Assembly (NCBI GenBank): GCA_028818795.1
Contig: JAPPND010000013.1
Location: forward strand, 18,966 to 82,965
Direction: 5' to 3'
Length of the DNA stretch: 64,000 nucleotides
Source: Gammaproteobacteria bacterium
GTDB taxonomy: Bacteria > Pseudomonadota > Gammaproteobacteria > Pseudomonadales > Azotimanducaceae
Position numbers and translations under genes: made by a program. The notes under the pieces are model-generated. The model made no database searches. It was not told the DNA's origin and saw nothing but the letters and a program-made list of their open reading frames with translations. Positions 21,699-30,444 of this stretch are shown piece after piece (the first letter of the stretch is position 1; each line of letters opens with the position of its first letter).

Positions 21699-23027
21699 AT
21701 GAGTCCATCCGAGCGCCCCATAGCCGGGTCGGCCGGGTCCGAGGGACGCGCCTCCGCCTTTCGCTGTGCGCCGCCTCCAGTCCATTTGCGTAGGTACCGA
21801 ACAGTTGCAGCCGCGGTAGTTGTGTTGGCGACCGTGACCGTTCAAGGCGCACCCGACATCGTGCCGGATCCACCCTCGATATCCGCCAAGAGCTATATCC
21901 TCATGGACGGGCAGACGCGAACGATACTGGCCGAGCGCGACAGCGAGGAGCCGTTGCCGCCGGCCAGTCTTACCAAGATCATGACGAGTTACGTCGCGGC
22001 TGCGGAGTTGGCGGCCGGGCGCATCGCCGTCGACGACCAGGTGCCCATCAGCGTCAAGGCGTGGCGTACGCGTGGTTCCAAGATGTTCGTCCGCGAGGGT
22101 ACGGAGGTATCGCTCGCCGACCTGTTGCGCGGCATCGTCATCGTCTCCGGGAACGACGCAAGCGTTGCGGTTGCGGAGTACATTGCCGGTGCCGAAGACG
22201 CGTTCGCGGACATGATGAACCTGTATGCGAAGGATCTGGGGTTGGCCGGTACGCGCTTCGTGAACTCGTCGGGACTCCCTGACGACGGCCACTACTCGAC
22301 TGCCAAGGACATGGCCGTCCTGTCTGCCGCGCTGATCGAACGGTTTCCGGAACACTACCGCATGTATGCGGAGAAGTCGTTCCAGTTCGGCGAGATCGAG
22401 CGACCCCAGGTCAATCGCAACCGGCTGCTGTGGCGGGACAAATCGGTGGATGGCGTCAAGACGGGCATGACCGAGGCGGCCGGCTTTTGCCTGGTTGCTT
22501 CAGCCCTTCGCGAAGGAACGCGTCTGATCGCCGCCGTCATGGGGGCTGAGAACGACGAGGATCGACTCCGCGACACGCAGAAGCTCCTCGCGTACGGTTT
22601 TCGCTACTTCGAGACCCACGATCTCTACAGTGGCGGCGAGCCGCTCGCCACGCCGCGGGTGTGGTACGGCACGGTGGAGGAAGTGACCGTGGGAATCGAC
22701 GAACGGGTTCACATCACCGTCCCCCGGGGCCGCTACGACGATCTCAACGCCGTTCTCGACATCCCGGACGACATCGAGGCGCCCATCGCCGTGGGCGATT
22801 CTCTGGGCGTCCTTCGCGTCACCCTCGATGACGAGATCCTGGCCGAGCGCAATCTGCTCGCTCAGACAGCGGTCGCCGAAGCCGGATTCTTCTCGCGTCG
22901 GGGCGACGACCTGGAGCGTCTCTTCGGCGGCCTGTTCGGGGATTCGGGCGATCCAGACGAGCTCGGCGAATCAACCGAGGCGGCCGAGCACAACGCGCCG
23001 GACTCCGACGCGCCTCCGGACTCCTAG
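21699..23027 (+). CDS. dacA: D-alanyl-D-alanine carboxypeptidase (PBP5/6 family)
   Basis: This enzyme trims the terminal D-alanine of peptidoglycan pentapeptides in the periplasm. The 442-residue product has a long N-region before the hydrophobic signal segment (TVAAAVVVLATVTVQGAP), and the three active-site motifs SLTK (S90), SGN (S150) and KTG (K254), followed by the beta-rich PBP5 C domain. The tail after about residue 400 is acidic and Pro/Asp/Ser-rich rather than a plain amphipathic anchor, which is unusual. Usually ybeD (DUF493) follows; here lipB follows directly. Confidence 0.93.
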   Translation: MSPSERPIAGSAGSEGRASAFRCAPPPVHLRRYRTVAAAVVVLATVTVQGAPDIVPDPPSISAKSYILMDGQTRTILAERDSEEPLPPASLTKIMTSYVAAAELAAGRIAVDDQVPISVKAWRTRGSKMFVREGTEVSLADLLRGIVIVSGNDASVAVAEYIAGAEDAFADMMNLYAKDLGLAGTRFVNSSGLPDDGHYSTAKDMAVLSAALIERFPEHYRMYAEKSFQFGEIERPQVNRNRLLWRDKSVDGVKTGMTEAAGFCLVASALREGTRLIAAVMGAENDEDRLRDTQKLLAYGFRYFETHDLYSGGEPLATPRVWYGTVEEVTVGIDERVHITVPRGRYDDLNAVLDIPDDIEAPIAVGDSLGVLRVTLDDEILAERNLLAQTAVAEAGFFSRRGDDLERLFGGLFGDSGDPDELGESTEAAEHNAPDSDAPPDS

Positions 23028-23066
23028 CCTGCGACGACTTGCGGCATCCGTGGGCGTTGCAGACCA

Positions 23067-23702
23067 GTGACCCGTCTCGTTGTCAGGAGTCTCGGGCGCG
23101 ACACAGTCTACGAGGACGTGTTCCAGGCGATGCGGACGTTCACCGATGCCCGGGGCGAAACAACGGCGGACGAACTCTGGCTCACCGAGCACGCACCGGT
23201 GTTCACGCAGGGGCAAGCCGGGCGGGCGGAGTACCTGCTTGCGCCCGGTGACATACCCGTCGTTCAGAGCGACCGGGGCGGGCAGGTCACCTACCACGGC
23301 CCTGGGCAGGTCGTGGGCTACCTGATGTTCGATCTGCGCCGGCTGGGATTGACCGTGCGAACCCTGGTTCGCAACATCGAAGCCAGCATCGTCGCGTTGC
23401 TTCGCGACTACGGCATCACTGCCGCGCCCCGGCCCGACGCCCCGGGCGTCTACGTGGGCCGGGACAAGATCGCGGCGCTGGGCCTGCGGGTACGCCGCGG
23501 CTACAGCTACCACGGCCTGAGCCTCAACGTCGATATGGACCTCACTCCATACGCCCGTATTGTGCCGTGTGGTCTGACGGAGACCGGGGTGACGACCATG
23601 GCCGTACTGACGGGCGGCTCAACCGTCGCGGAAGTGACGCCCCGGTTGGTCGACAAGCTGGTGGCGCAATACGGCTTCGACGAAGTCGTCAACGTCTCAT
23701 GA
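23067..23702 (+). CDS. lipB: Octanoyl-ACP:protein octanoyltransferase
   Basis: LipB transfers octanoate from acyl carrier protein to lipoyl domains, the first step of lipoate assembly. Seen: [22 protein letters not shown], the conserved lysine in [24 protein letters not shown] and the catalytic cysteine in IVPCGL. It has 211 residues and starts with GTG at 23067. In most gammaproteobacteria lipA follows; here the next gene is a sulfatase sharing an ATGA overlap, so lipA must be elsewhere. Confidence 0.94.
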   Translation: MTRLVVRSLGRDTVYEDVFQAMRTFTDARGETTADELWLTEHAPVFTQGQAGRAEYLLAPGDIPVVQSDRGGQVTYHGPGQVVGYLMFDLRRLGLTVRTLVRNIEASIVALLRDYGITAAPRPDAPGVYVGRDKIAALGLRVRRGYSYHGLSLNVDMDLTPYARIVPCGLTETGVTTMAVLTGGSTVAEVTPRLVDKLVAQYGFDEVVNVS

Positions 23703-25237
23703 GACCCAACATTCTGTTCGCCTTCGCCGACGATTGGGGCCGGTACGCCCATGCCTACGCCCAGCATGAAGGTCCCGGATCGCTGAACGAACTCATCGAC
23801 ACCCCGAACTTCGATGGGATCGCCGGGGAGGGTGCGCTGTTCCTGAACGCGTTGGTGCCGGCGCCATCCTGCACGCCCTGCCGCAGTTCGATCCTCGCCG
23901 GGCAGTACTTCTGGCAGACGGGTCTCGGCGCAATCCTGCAAGGCGCGGTCTGGGACGAGACCATTCCCACGTTTCCTCTCGAACTGGAGAAAGGGGGCTA
24001 CTTCATCGGCTACCAGTACAAGGTCTGGAGCCCCGGAAAGACCCTCAATGCACCCATCGGCGGCGCCCGCACGCGCTACGAGCCGGCCGGCCGGAACTTC
24101 AACCAGTTCTCCCATTGGGTCACGGCCAACGGGGCAACGCTCGGCATCGAGGGCGCCAAGCGGGCGCTCTACGACGAGACCCGGGAGAACTTCCGCGCGT
24201 TCTTGGCGGCTCGCGGAAGCAATCAGCCGTTCTGTTATTGGTGGGGACCGACGAATACCCATCGCACCTGGGAACGAGGCTCCGGAAAGGCGTTGTGGGG
24301 GATCGATCCGGACGATCTCAAGGGCCGCTTGCCGGATTTCCTGCCGGACGTGCACGAGGTCCGCGAAGACGCTGCCGACTACCTCGGCGAGTGTCAGGCG
24401 GTCGACAAGGGTTTGGGCATCCTGCGCGAAGAGCTGCTTGGCGTTGGCGAATGGGACAACACCCTCGTCGTGGTTAGTGGCGATCACGGCATCCCTGGCA
24501 TGCCGCGCGCCAAGTGCAACCTGTACGACATCGGCTGCGAAGTTGCCTTGGCGGTGCGCTGGCCCGGGCGGGTCGGCGCTGGCCGGGTCGTCGACGATTT
24601 CGTGAACCTGATGGACCTAGGGCCGACGTTCTGCGAAGCCGGCGGCATCGACATCCCCGACACCATGACCGGGAAGAGTCTCGTGCCGATCCTCGAAGCA
24701 CCGGCCAGCGGCCAGGTGGATGCCGGCCGCGATCACGTCGTCACGGGGCGGGAGCGCCATGTCGCGTTTGCCCGCGAAGGCCATCTGCCCTATCCGCAGC
24801 GATCCTTGCGGACCAAGGACTTCATCTACATCGTGAACTTCGAGCCCGACCGCTGGCCGATGGGCGACCCCAAGGGGCTCGACGACCCCCGGGCACCGGC
24901 ACCCGACTACCAGACACTCGCCTCGAATACCTTCGCGGCCTACCCGGACTTCGACGCCAGCCCGACCAAGGCGTGGATGATCCATCACCGGGAGGAACTC
25001 GACGTCGAACCGCTATACGACTTGGCGTTCGGGAAGCGGCCGAGGGAGGAACTCTACGACTTGAGCGAAGATCCGCACTACATGAACAACGTGGCCGACG
25101 ATCCCCGGTACGCCAACGTACGGGGTCAAATGTCGGCGCGTCTCCTTGCGATCCTCGAGGAGCAGGACGACCCTAGGTTGATGGAGCAGCCGTGTCGGTA
25201 CGAACTCGAACCCTATGCCGGACCACCCGAACGCTGA
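23699..25237 (+). CDS. Type I sulfatase, formylglycine-dependent
   Basis: Sulfatases hydrolyse sulfate esters, using a formylglycine made from a cysteine in C-x-[PA]-x-R. This 512-residue protein has the metal-site start [13 protein letters not shown], the FGly motif CTPCR with C58 as the modified residue, and a second metal region [15 protein letters not shown]. There is no signal peptide, so the enzyme should be cytosolic; modification by an FGE-type or anaerobic enzyme would be needed, and none is in the window. The ATG overlaps the lipB stop as ATGA. The substrate cannot be told; close relatives include choline- and glycan-sulfate hydrolases and N-sulfoglucosamine sulfohydrolases. Confidence 0.87.
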   Translation: MRPNILFAFADDWGRYAHAYAQHEGPGSLNELIDTPNFDGIAGEGALFLNALVPAPSCTPCRSSILAGQYFWQTGLGAILQGAVWDETIPTFPLELEKGGYFIGYQYKVWSPGKTLNAPIGGARTRYEPAGRNFNQFSHWVTANGATLGIEGAKRALYDETRENFRAFLAARGSNQPFCYWWGPTNTHRTWERGSGKALWGIDPDDLKGRLPDFLPDVHEVREDAADYLGECQAVDKGLGILREELLGVGEWDNTLVVVSGDHGIPGMPRAKCNLYDIGCEVALAVRWPGRVGAGRVVDDFVNLMDLGPTFCEAGGIDIPDTMTGKSLVPILEAPASGQVDAGRDHVVTGRERHVAFAREGHLPYPQRSLRTKDFIYIVNFEPDRWPMGDPKGLDDPRAPAPDYQTLASNTFAAYPDFDASPTKAWMIHHREELDVEPLYDLAFGKRPREELYDLSEDPHYMNNVADDPRYANVRGQMSARLLAILEEQDDPRLMEQPCRYELEPYAGPPER

Positions 25238-25416
25238 CCTGGCAAAAGGGGAGGCAACGAAACAGCCGCCATTGCAACGTGGGTTCCCGGCAACGGACCT
25301 TGGGAAGAGCGCCACCCCCTCTTTCTTCGACACCTGCTCGGCTCTATCGCCACTCAGAACGAGTGGCTAGGTAAAACTACTTATTTCCTCCTAAAATACT
25401 TAATATAATCATTGCT
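25238..25416. other. AT-rich junction before the recombinase element
   Basis: No gene is seen. From about 25372 the sequence turns sharply AT-rich (ACTTAATATAATCATTGCTT), in strong contrast with the GC-rich surroundings, and then meets the left inverted repeat. This looks like a boundary of acquired DNA. Confidence 0.5.
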
Positions 25417-25432
25417 TTAACCCGCGTTATCC
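25417..25432 (+). repeat. Left 16-bp inverted repeat of the recombinase element
   Basis: TTAACCCGCGTTATCC. Its exact reverse complement stands at 26564-26579. The stop codon of the recombinase (TAA) is part of this repeat. Inside it, TAAC and GTTA are themselves inverted around CCGC. Confidence 0.85.
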
Positions 25433-26539
25433 GGACTCTACCACCACCGTTCCGGATGCCGCAAGCGTTTTTTTCGGCTTCTTCTGGGCATCGTCACGCA
25501 GCCGCGCCACGGCGCCCCGGGACGCCTCCTGGTTGCGTATGTAGAGCGCCGGCATGGACGGATCCTTCCAGCGTCCCTCCTTCTGCAGCTCGGCGAGCGA
25601 CGCGCCCCGCTCGGCCAGCTCCTGCGCCGAGCCGATGCGCAGCGAGTGGCCGGATACCCGGCCCTGGATCCCCGCCTCCTTCGCGCGGCGCTTGATCCCG
25701 GCGCGAACCGAGTCCGGTCCGAGACCCCGTCCCGAGACGCGCCCCCACCGGTCCACCGCCCGGAACAGGGCGCCCGACCCGATGCGGCCGGCACTCATCC
25801 AACGCCGCAGGCGGTCGGCCGTGCGCACACACGAGTACTGCACCGCGCCGCAGCCGCGCTGATCCGTCTTGCTGCGGCGGATCCTGATCCGCGCCGTGCC
25901 GTCCGGAAGGAACGTCACGTCGTCGACACGCAGTCCCGAAACCTCGGACACCCGCAGCAGGGCGTCCGACGCGACCGAGATGATCGCGGCATCGCGTTTG
26001 CCCGCGAGATTGTCGGGCGCCTCGGCGCGTCTGCACATCGCCTCGGCCTCCTTCCACGATATTCCCCGTACCTGGCCCGTGCCGCGCTCGGCGCCGTCCC
26101 GGCGGAAGCGCTCCAGCCGTTCGGTCGTAGCGGGGCCGACCGGGTCCGAACATCGCAAGCCTGCCCGGGCGCATTCCTTCGCGGCGTAGTGCACCGCCGC
26201 CACGAGGTGTACGGCGCTGGGCGGCGCGCGGCCCCGATCGAACAGCACGCCGAGGTAGCGGGCAAGCAGCGCGTCGGTGGCCGGACGTCCGTCGAGCCAC
26301 TCGCTTAAGGCGCGGAGCACGCCGGCGTAGACCTTGCGCGTCTTGGGCGCGAACGCGGTCTCGGGCAGCCGCCGGATCGCGAGGTCGATGTCGAGCGGCG
26401 GCGGCGTCCAGCCGCCGTTCTCGATCCGGTCGGCGAGCAGCCGGACAAGACCGACGACGACGCGGCGCGGGCCCAACGCGAAGAGGAAGGCTGCGGCGTT
26501 CAAGGGTGCCGTTTCGAGATGGACGGTGGCGGATGTCAT
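25427..26539 (-). CDS. Tyrosine recombinase bounded by inverted repeats
   Basis: A 370-residue site-specific recombinase. After a leader of about 60 residues there is a core-binding helical domain (KTRKVYAGVLRALSEWL, then AVHYAAKECARAG). The catalytic domain follows, with arginine I in LLRVSEVSGLRVDDV, the beta-hairpin lysine in RIRRSKTDQRG, HxxR in SGHSLRIGSAQ, the tryptophan in GRWKDPSMPALYI and the tyrosine nucleophile of that motif. All catalytic residues are present. The coding sequence fills the interval between two perfect 16-bp inverted repeats: its TAA lies in the left one and the right one is 25 bases upstream of the ATG. This is compact like an insertion sequence or an invertible segment. 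It is divergent from the three small membrane-protein genes. Confidence 0.88.
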   Translation of the reverse strand: MTSATVHLETAPLNAAAFLFALGPRRVVVGLVRLLADRIENGGWTPPPLDIDLAIRRLPETAFAPKTRKVYAGVLRALSEWLDGRPATDALLARYLGVLFDRGRAPPSAVHLVAAVHYAAKECARAGLRCSDPVGPATTERLERFRRDGAERGTGQVRGISWKEAEAMCRRAEAPDNLAGKRDAAIISVASDALLRVSEVSGLRVDDVTFLPDGTARIRIRRSKTDQRGCGAVQYSCVRTADRLRRWMSAGRIGSGALFRAVDRWGRVSGRGLGPDSVRAGIKRRAKEAGIQGRVSGHSLRIGSAQELAERGASLAELQKEGRWKDPSMPALYIRNQEASRGAVARLRDDAQKKPKKTLAASGTVVVESG

Positions 26540-26563
26540 GGGCGTGTCTCCTTGTCTTGGTTG

Positions 26564-26579
26564 GGATAACGCGGGTTAA
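26564..26579 (-). repeat. Right 16-bp inverted repeat of the recombinase element
   Basis: GGATAACGCGGGTTAA, the perfect reverse complement of 25417-25432. It sits just upstream of the recombinase start and 73 bases before the first gene of the divergent operon. Confidence 0.85.
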
Positions 26580-26651
26580 CAACAGCCCGGCGCTCGGCCA
26601 GCGAGCCGCCGCGTCCGGGGGAAATAGATTTGAAGGGTGGGTAACTCAAAC

Positions 26652-27110
26652 ATGAAGCACTACTTGAAATACGTGGTCGCGCCTTTCGTGGCCGTCATCT
26701 GGTCGTTTGCCTCCGCCGAAGCGAATACACAAATGAGGGTCTGGATCAATACTGATTGCCAAGGGGAGGGATACGATTGGCCTAGCTATTACCCCCCCGG
26801 CTGGGCGGGGTCTTATCAAAACCGAGGACCCCAAGGGTTGTCAGGTATCTGCTACGTAAACAACAGCAGCTTCCAAGGAATGTTCGATAGCTTTGTTCAG
26901 TGCGTCCAAGACGGCCAGGCTTCTGCTTCTTTCTTTGACCATGCGGCATGCGCGATCATGTCAGTTGGCGTAGTAGCTGCCGTAACTGCATCGATAGTTG
27001 GGACCGGGGGGCTGACCGCCTCTGGTTGGCTGTGGGCGCTTGGCGTGCTCTCGGGAGCAACCGCAGGATACACATACTCATCGATATGCTACTGTGCCTT
27101 GCATTCATGA
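26652..27110 (+). CDS. Secreted or membrane protein of unknown function, gene 1 of a three-gene operon
   Basis: A 152-residue product with a signal peptide (about residues 1-24, ending SFASAEA), an aromatic- and cysteine-containing middle (NTDCQGEGYDWPSYYPPGW, CYVNNSSFQGMF, FVQCVQDG, HAACAIM) and two C-terminal hydrophobic stretches rich in glycine and alanine. I recognise no family. Base composition is clearly lower in GC than the ribosomal genes, consistent with transfer. A GTG at 26637 would add five residues. It is followed after 17 bases by a second small membrane-protein gene. A bacteriocin-like or surface role is conceivable but not shown. Confidence 0.6.
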   Translation: MKHYLKYVVAPFVAVIWSFASAEANTQMRVWINTDCQGEGYDWPSYYPPGWAGSYQNRGPQGLSGICYVNNSSFQGMFDSFVQCVQDGQASASFFDHAACAIMSVGVVAAVTASIVGTGGLTASGWLWALGVLSGATAGYTYSSICYCALHS

Positions 27111-27127
27111 TGGATAGGTTCTGAGAG

Positions 27128-27340
27128 ATGGTGGACAAGACGAAATTTTTCGACAAGCGCCTCATCCACTCAACGGTTTGGGTTTGGGTTGGTGTCGTCT
27201 TGGTTCTCCCTTGGATTCAGGTGGCGGCGGGATGGTTTCACGTGTACTTGGTATTGATTAACTTCGTGGCTGCAACTGCTGCGGCAGGTGCAACGCGCTG
27301 GTGGCTGCTCCGCCGGAGGTCCACGCCGCCCTCTTCATGA
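27128..27340 (+). CDS. Small two-helix membrane protein, gene 2 of the operon
   Basis: 70 residues with two hydrophobic helices (about residues 15-33 and 37-58), the second followed by a basic end (WWLLRRRS). The N-terminus is charged (DKTKFFDKRL). No family is recognised. The stop overlaps the next start as ATGA, so it is translationally coupled to gene 3. Confidence 0.6.
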   Translation: MVDKTKFFDKRLIHSTVWVWVGVVLVLPWIQVAAGWFHVYLVLINFVAATAAAGATRWWLLRRRSTPPSS

Positions 27341-27615
27341 AGAAAGCTCTTCGTGCCGGCAATGCGGCGATCAGCGGCCTCGGAGGTGCGGCGGTCTCGG
27401 TTGTCGCGTTCGTCGCGGCGCAACTGTTGTTTGGCTTTGCTTGGGGTGTGGTCTGCCGTGCCGTGTTGGACTGCTCGATGTCCGGCTTCGCGAATCCTTG
27501 GGTTCTCGTGCCGGGTGGGGTTGTGTCGCTTTTGATCGCCGTGTACATCGGTTGGCTTGCGGGACGGAAGATGTACCGGAGTCTGCAAGGGGCTGTCGGG
27601 GACATCCGCACCTAA
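27337..27615 (+). CDS. Small membrane protein, gene 3 of the operon
   Basis: 92 residues from the ATG at 27337, which overlaps the preceding stop. There are two hydrophobic helices (about residues 8-34 and 54-72) separated by a loop holding two cysteines (CRAVLDC), and a charged C-terminal tail (GRKMYRSLQGAVGDIRT). No family is recognised. REP sequences begin 37 bases after its stop. Confidence 0.6.
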   Translation: MKKALRAGNAAISGLGGAAVSVVAFVAAQLLFGFAWGVVCRAVLDCSMSGFANPWVLVPGGVVSLLIAVYIGWLAGRKMYRSLQGAVGDIRT

Positions 27616-27651
27616 GTTCTCCCAGCAAGCGCGGTTAGATAGGGATTCTCG

Positions 27652-27730
27652 TGAGGATTCCCGGACACACGCGATTTCCGTCCTACAACGTGAGGGGATT
27701 CCCGGACACATGCGATTCCGTTCCCACGCG
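27652..27730 (+). repeat. REP sequences 1 and 2
   Basis: Two head-to-tail units with the core GGACACACGCGATTTCCGTC or a close variant, preceded by GGATTCCC and followed by CTACA or CCAC. The same core recurs at 28421, 28454 and 28524 and, inverted, at 30108 and 30357. Confidence 0.8.
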
Positions 27731-27919
27731 CCGTAGGAAATCTTCACAAGGCGATATCGGAAGGGGTTGCCATGCCATCGAGTGCCGGGGTCGCCGACGC
27801 CGGCGTCGCGGATTGAGCCGTCGTGGACGGGGCAGGTGTGGATTTCAGGGTCGGACCGGTGGGTCGGGGAAGGCTTCGGTCGAAGAGGGGGCGACCCTGC
27901 CGCGCCCTGGCGCCAGGCG

Positions 27920-28420
27920 GGTAGGGGGTTTTCCCGAAGCTGCATGGCTCGGTCGGCGATCCAGTGCCGCAGCGCGGACTCGCTGCCGTACGCGCGTTGC
28001 CGCTTGTGTAGCGCTTTCGTCCGCGCCAGCCACCGCCTGAGCCTGTCCGGGTGTTGTCGGAAGGCGCGTTTTCCACTCCGGCCATGGTGCGGACGAGTTC
28101 GATGTACTCCGCCAACGTGACGTGGGGGCGCGGCAGCTTGGACGCCGGCCCGCGACGGCCCGCAGGGCCCGGGTCCTGCGCCGTAGGCGTCTCGGAGGGA
28201 TCCGCAAGGGCCTCGTCCGTCTCGGCGTCGCATGGCAGTGCCCGGGTCCGGCCGCTCGACGTCGTCCGTCCGGCACCCGGACTCGGCTTCCTGCGGGACC
28301 GGCGTCTCCGGTGACGCGACGACGGACGGTCCGACCACTGCGACCACACTTGCGGACGCATCCGCCGGACGACCGTCGAGGCCGGACAGTACCGGTCGCA
28401 GGTAGTCCTGCAGGGCCTAA
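27920..28420 (-). pseudogene. Broken C-terminal part of a RAYT transposase gene
   Basis: Two minus-strand frames together give the tail of a RAYT protein: DYLRPV, then RPHVTLAEYIELVRTMAG, then in another frame PDRLRRWLARTKALHKRQRA and LRHWIADRAMQLRENPLPA. These match, segment for segment, the tail of the larger pseudogene at 28853-30011. The N-terminal HUH domain is missing and at least two frameshifts are present, so it is a dead fragment. Confidence 0.7.
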
Positions 28421-28470
28421 AGGAGTCCGGGACACACGCGAATCCGTCCTACACGAGGAGTCCGGGACAC
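28421..28470 (+). repeat. REP sequence 3 and partial 4
   Basis: GGAGTCCGGGACACACGCGA followed by ATCCGTCCTACACG, then a second GAGGAGTCCGGGACACGAG that lacks the 3' half. Same family and orientation as units 1, 2 and 5. Confidence 0.7.
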
Positions 28471-28523
28471 GAGGCACGGCTATCCAGGCTGGCCCGTCGA
28501 GTCGCAGGTCATTGCCCTCGCGT

Positions 28524-28560
28524 CAGGATTTCCGGACACACGCGATTTCCGTCCCACACG
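28524..28560 (+). repeat. REP sequence 5
   Basis: AGGATTTCCGGACACACGCG followed by ATTTCCGTCCCACACG. The 28561-28852 stretch after it holds no recognisable gene. Confidence 0.75.
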
Positions 28561-28852
28561 GGCAGGGCAGGGGGCACGGGCGCCGGGCAGGAGGCAGCAG
28601 CATGTGCGTTGGCGGTCGCCCGCGGCTGCAGGGCGGCTTCCTCCAATGACTCGGGCTTGGGCGGAGACGGGCGTTCGGAACAGGGCACGGCTGGCCAGGC
28701 TGGCCGCGAGCGCAGGGGGCATTGCGCCGGCGGGCGCCGGAACGGCACGCACGGGACGTCGCCGACGACCGCGAGCGTACTTTTTCTGAGTTCTCGCGGG
28801 GTGGCCGAGGGGTTCGCCGCGCGGCGACCACGGGGCTGGCCGCGCCCCGGCC

Positions 28853-30011
28853 TCAGGCGGGCAGGGGCGTCTCCCGGAACTGCATGGTCCGGTCGGCAAG
28901 CCATCGCCGCAGCGCCGGCCCGTCGCCGAGGCGCACTGCCGCTTGCGGAGCACCGTCGTCCTGGCCAGCCACCGGCTCAGCCCGTCCGGACGATCCGCCG
29001 ACCGCCCGGCGTCCGCCTCGGCCATGGCCCCCACCAGATCGATGTAATCCGCCAAAGTGAAGTGGGGACGCGGTCGCCGGCGCGGCCGCGCGGGGCCGGC
29101 CTCCTCCGGGCCCGGTACGGGGCCGGATGATTCCTCGGGGGATGCCGCTTCGGGCGCTTCGGTCTCGACAGGGCCGGAATCGTCCTGCGCGGCGTCCTCC
29201 CGGTCGCCTTCGGGCGGGCTCCCGGAGGCGACGTCCGACAGATCGAACGTCAGCGTTTCGCCGCCGACGCGGGCCTCGACCGCGACGACCGCGCGCGGCG
29301 GCGATTCGGCGGCCGCGGACCATCCGTCCAGGCCGGACACGACCGGCCGCAGGTAGTCGGCCAGCGCCTCGGCGCTGTTCACCTGCAGGCGCTCGCGAAT
29401 GGACGTGTCGCGGATGTCCTCGATGCGCCCGGCCAGTTCCGCCCGCACCGGGTTGAGGTCGACGTACGCCATGGCGGCGATCAGCGCCTCCTCGGTCAAG
29501 AGCGCGCCCGAGTAGAAGCGCTGCTCGAAGAAGTGCCCGGTGCGGTCGTCCTCGAGGTTGGCGCGCCGGGCGACGGGCTGTTTGAGGTGCTTCATGAAGT
29601 GCGACATGGATCCCAGCGTGCAGCGGGCGCGCGCCACGCGGTTCGGGTCGCCCAGCATGAGTTCGTGGCGTTCGGGCTTGAGTTCCTCGACCACGGTGCC
29701 CGCTCGGTCGGCGGGAACGCCTCGAACCACCGCCGCGCCACCTCCTCGTCGTTCCAGTCGCGGTGGGCGAGCGGATCGTGGCGCAGCACCAGGTGGAAGT
29801 GGTTGCTGAGCACCGTGTACGAGTAGATGTCGACGGCGAAAAAGAGCGCCAGCTGCCTCATTCGCTCGACGAGCCAGGTTCGGCGGTGGGAGTAGTCGCG
29901 GCCGTCGTGCTCGTCGACGCCGCACAGGAAGGCGCGGCGGACGCAACGCGACACCAGGTGGTAGTCGCATTCGTTGACGGGATCGACCAGCAGATGTCGC
30001 GGGGTTGCCAT
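28853..30011 (-). pseudogene. REP-associated tyrosine transposase (RAYT), frameshifted
   Basis: RAYTs are single-copy HUH (Y1) transposases related to IS200 that mobilise REP sequences. From the ATG at 30011: MATPRHLLVDP, YHLVSRCVRRAFLCG, VDIYSYTVLSNHFHLVLRHD with the HxH metal motif, then NDEEVARRWFEAFP. Near 29700 the reading frame shifts and continues ERHELMLGDP, SMSHFMKHLKQPVARRAN, TGHFFEQRFYSGALL and MAYVDLNPVRAELAGRI. A second shift near 28945 is needed to reach RRWLADRTMQFRETPLPA and the stop at 28853. It is flanked by REP sequences in opposite orientation on its two sides, the classic RAYT arrangement. With two frameshifts it is very probably inactive. Confidence 0.82.
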
Positions 30012-30107
30012 GCGCAAATGATCCCGCAAGCGGAACCGGAGCCGATACAGCCGTTTGCCATAGTTGCCGTAAGAAACGGCTTCGGATCTACGTACGATCC
30101 TGCCCAG

Positions 30108-30146
30108 CGGCGTGTGGGACCGGAGTCGCGTGTGTCCTGAATCCTG
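30108..30146 (-). repeat. REP sequence 6, inverted
   Basis: On the minus strand: AGGATTCAGGACACACGCGA then CTCCGGTCCCACACG. This is the opposite orientation to units 1-5. Confidence 0.7.
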
Positions 30147-30149
30147 ATC

Positions 30150-30318
30150 TTGGCGGCGCATTTCGCCGGACGGCCGTCGAGACCGGACAGCGCCGGTCAC
30201 TGGTAAGTCCTCCAGCAAGCGGTCCCGGATGGACGTGTCGCGGATCTCTTCGATCCACTCCGCCAGCTCCGCCCGCACCGGGTTGAGGTCGACGTACGTC
30301 ATCGCGGCGATAAACGCC
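30150..30318 (-). pseudogene. Internal fragment of a third RAYT gene
   Basis: A minus-strand frame reads AAMTYVDLNPVRAELAEWIE and EIRDTSIRDRLL, nearly identical to the internal segment AYVDLNPVRAELAGRIEDIR of the larger RAYT pseudogene. Nothing of the catalytic domain is present. The fragment lies between REP units 6 and 7. Confidence 0.7.
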
Positions 30319-30356
30319 TATAAGAGACCACCTCGGATCTCCGTCCGGTTCTTGCC

Positions 30357-30410
30357 CGATGCCGTGTAGGACCGGCGTCGTGTGTGTTCTTTATCCCGTG
30401 TGTATCCCAG
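30357..30410 (-). repeat. REP sequence 7, inverted and diverged
   Basis: On the minus strand: CACACGACGCCGGTCCTACA preceded by GGGATAAAGAACA. It is a diverged member of the same family, in the same orientation as unit 6. Confidence 0.55.
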
Positions 30411-30444
30411 TCCGGGACTACGCTGTCGCTGAACCGTGCGCTGT

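Noticed and set aside
25417-26579. Integron with attC sites
   Set aside because: The repeats contain GTTAT and TTAAC, but there is no array of cassettes, no long imperfect palindromes, and the recombinase lacks the integron-specific extra domain that I could recognise.
27652-28560. CRISPR array suggested by short repeated units
   Set aside because: The units differ in spacing and orientation, are REP-like with a shared core, and are tied to RAYT fragments; there are no regular spacers or cas genes.
28480-29970. A single 496-codon minus-strand gene
   Set aside because: Only the middle (about 29700 to 28950) is RAYT sequence; its N-terminal part lies in another frame from 30011 and its end beyond 28950 is noise. 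It is better described as a frameshifted pseudogene.
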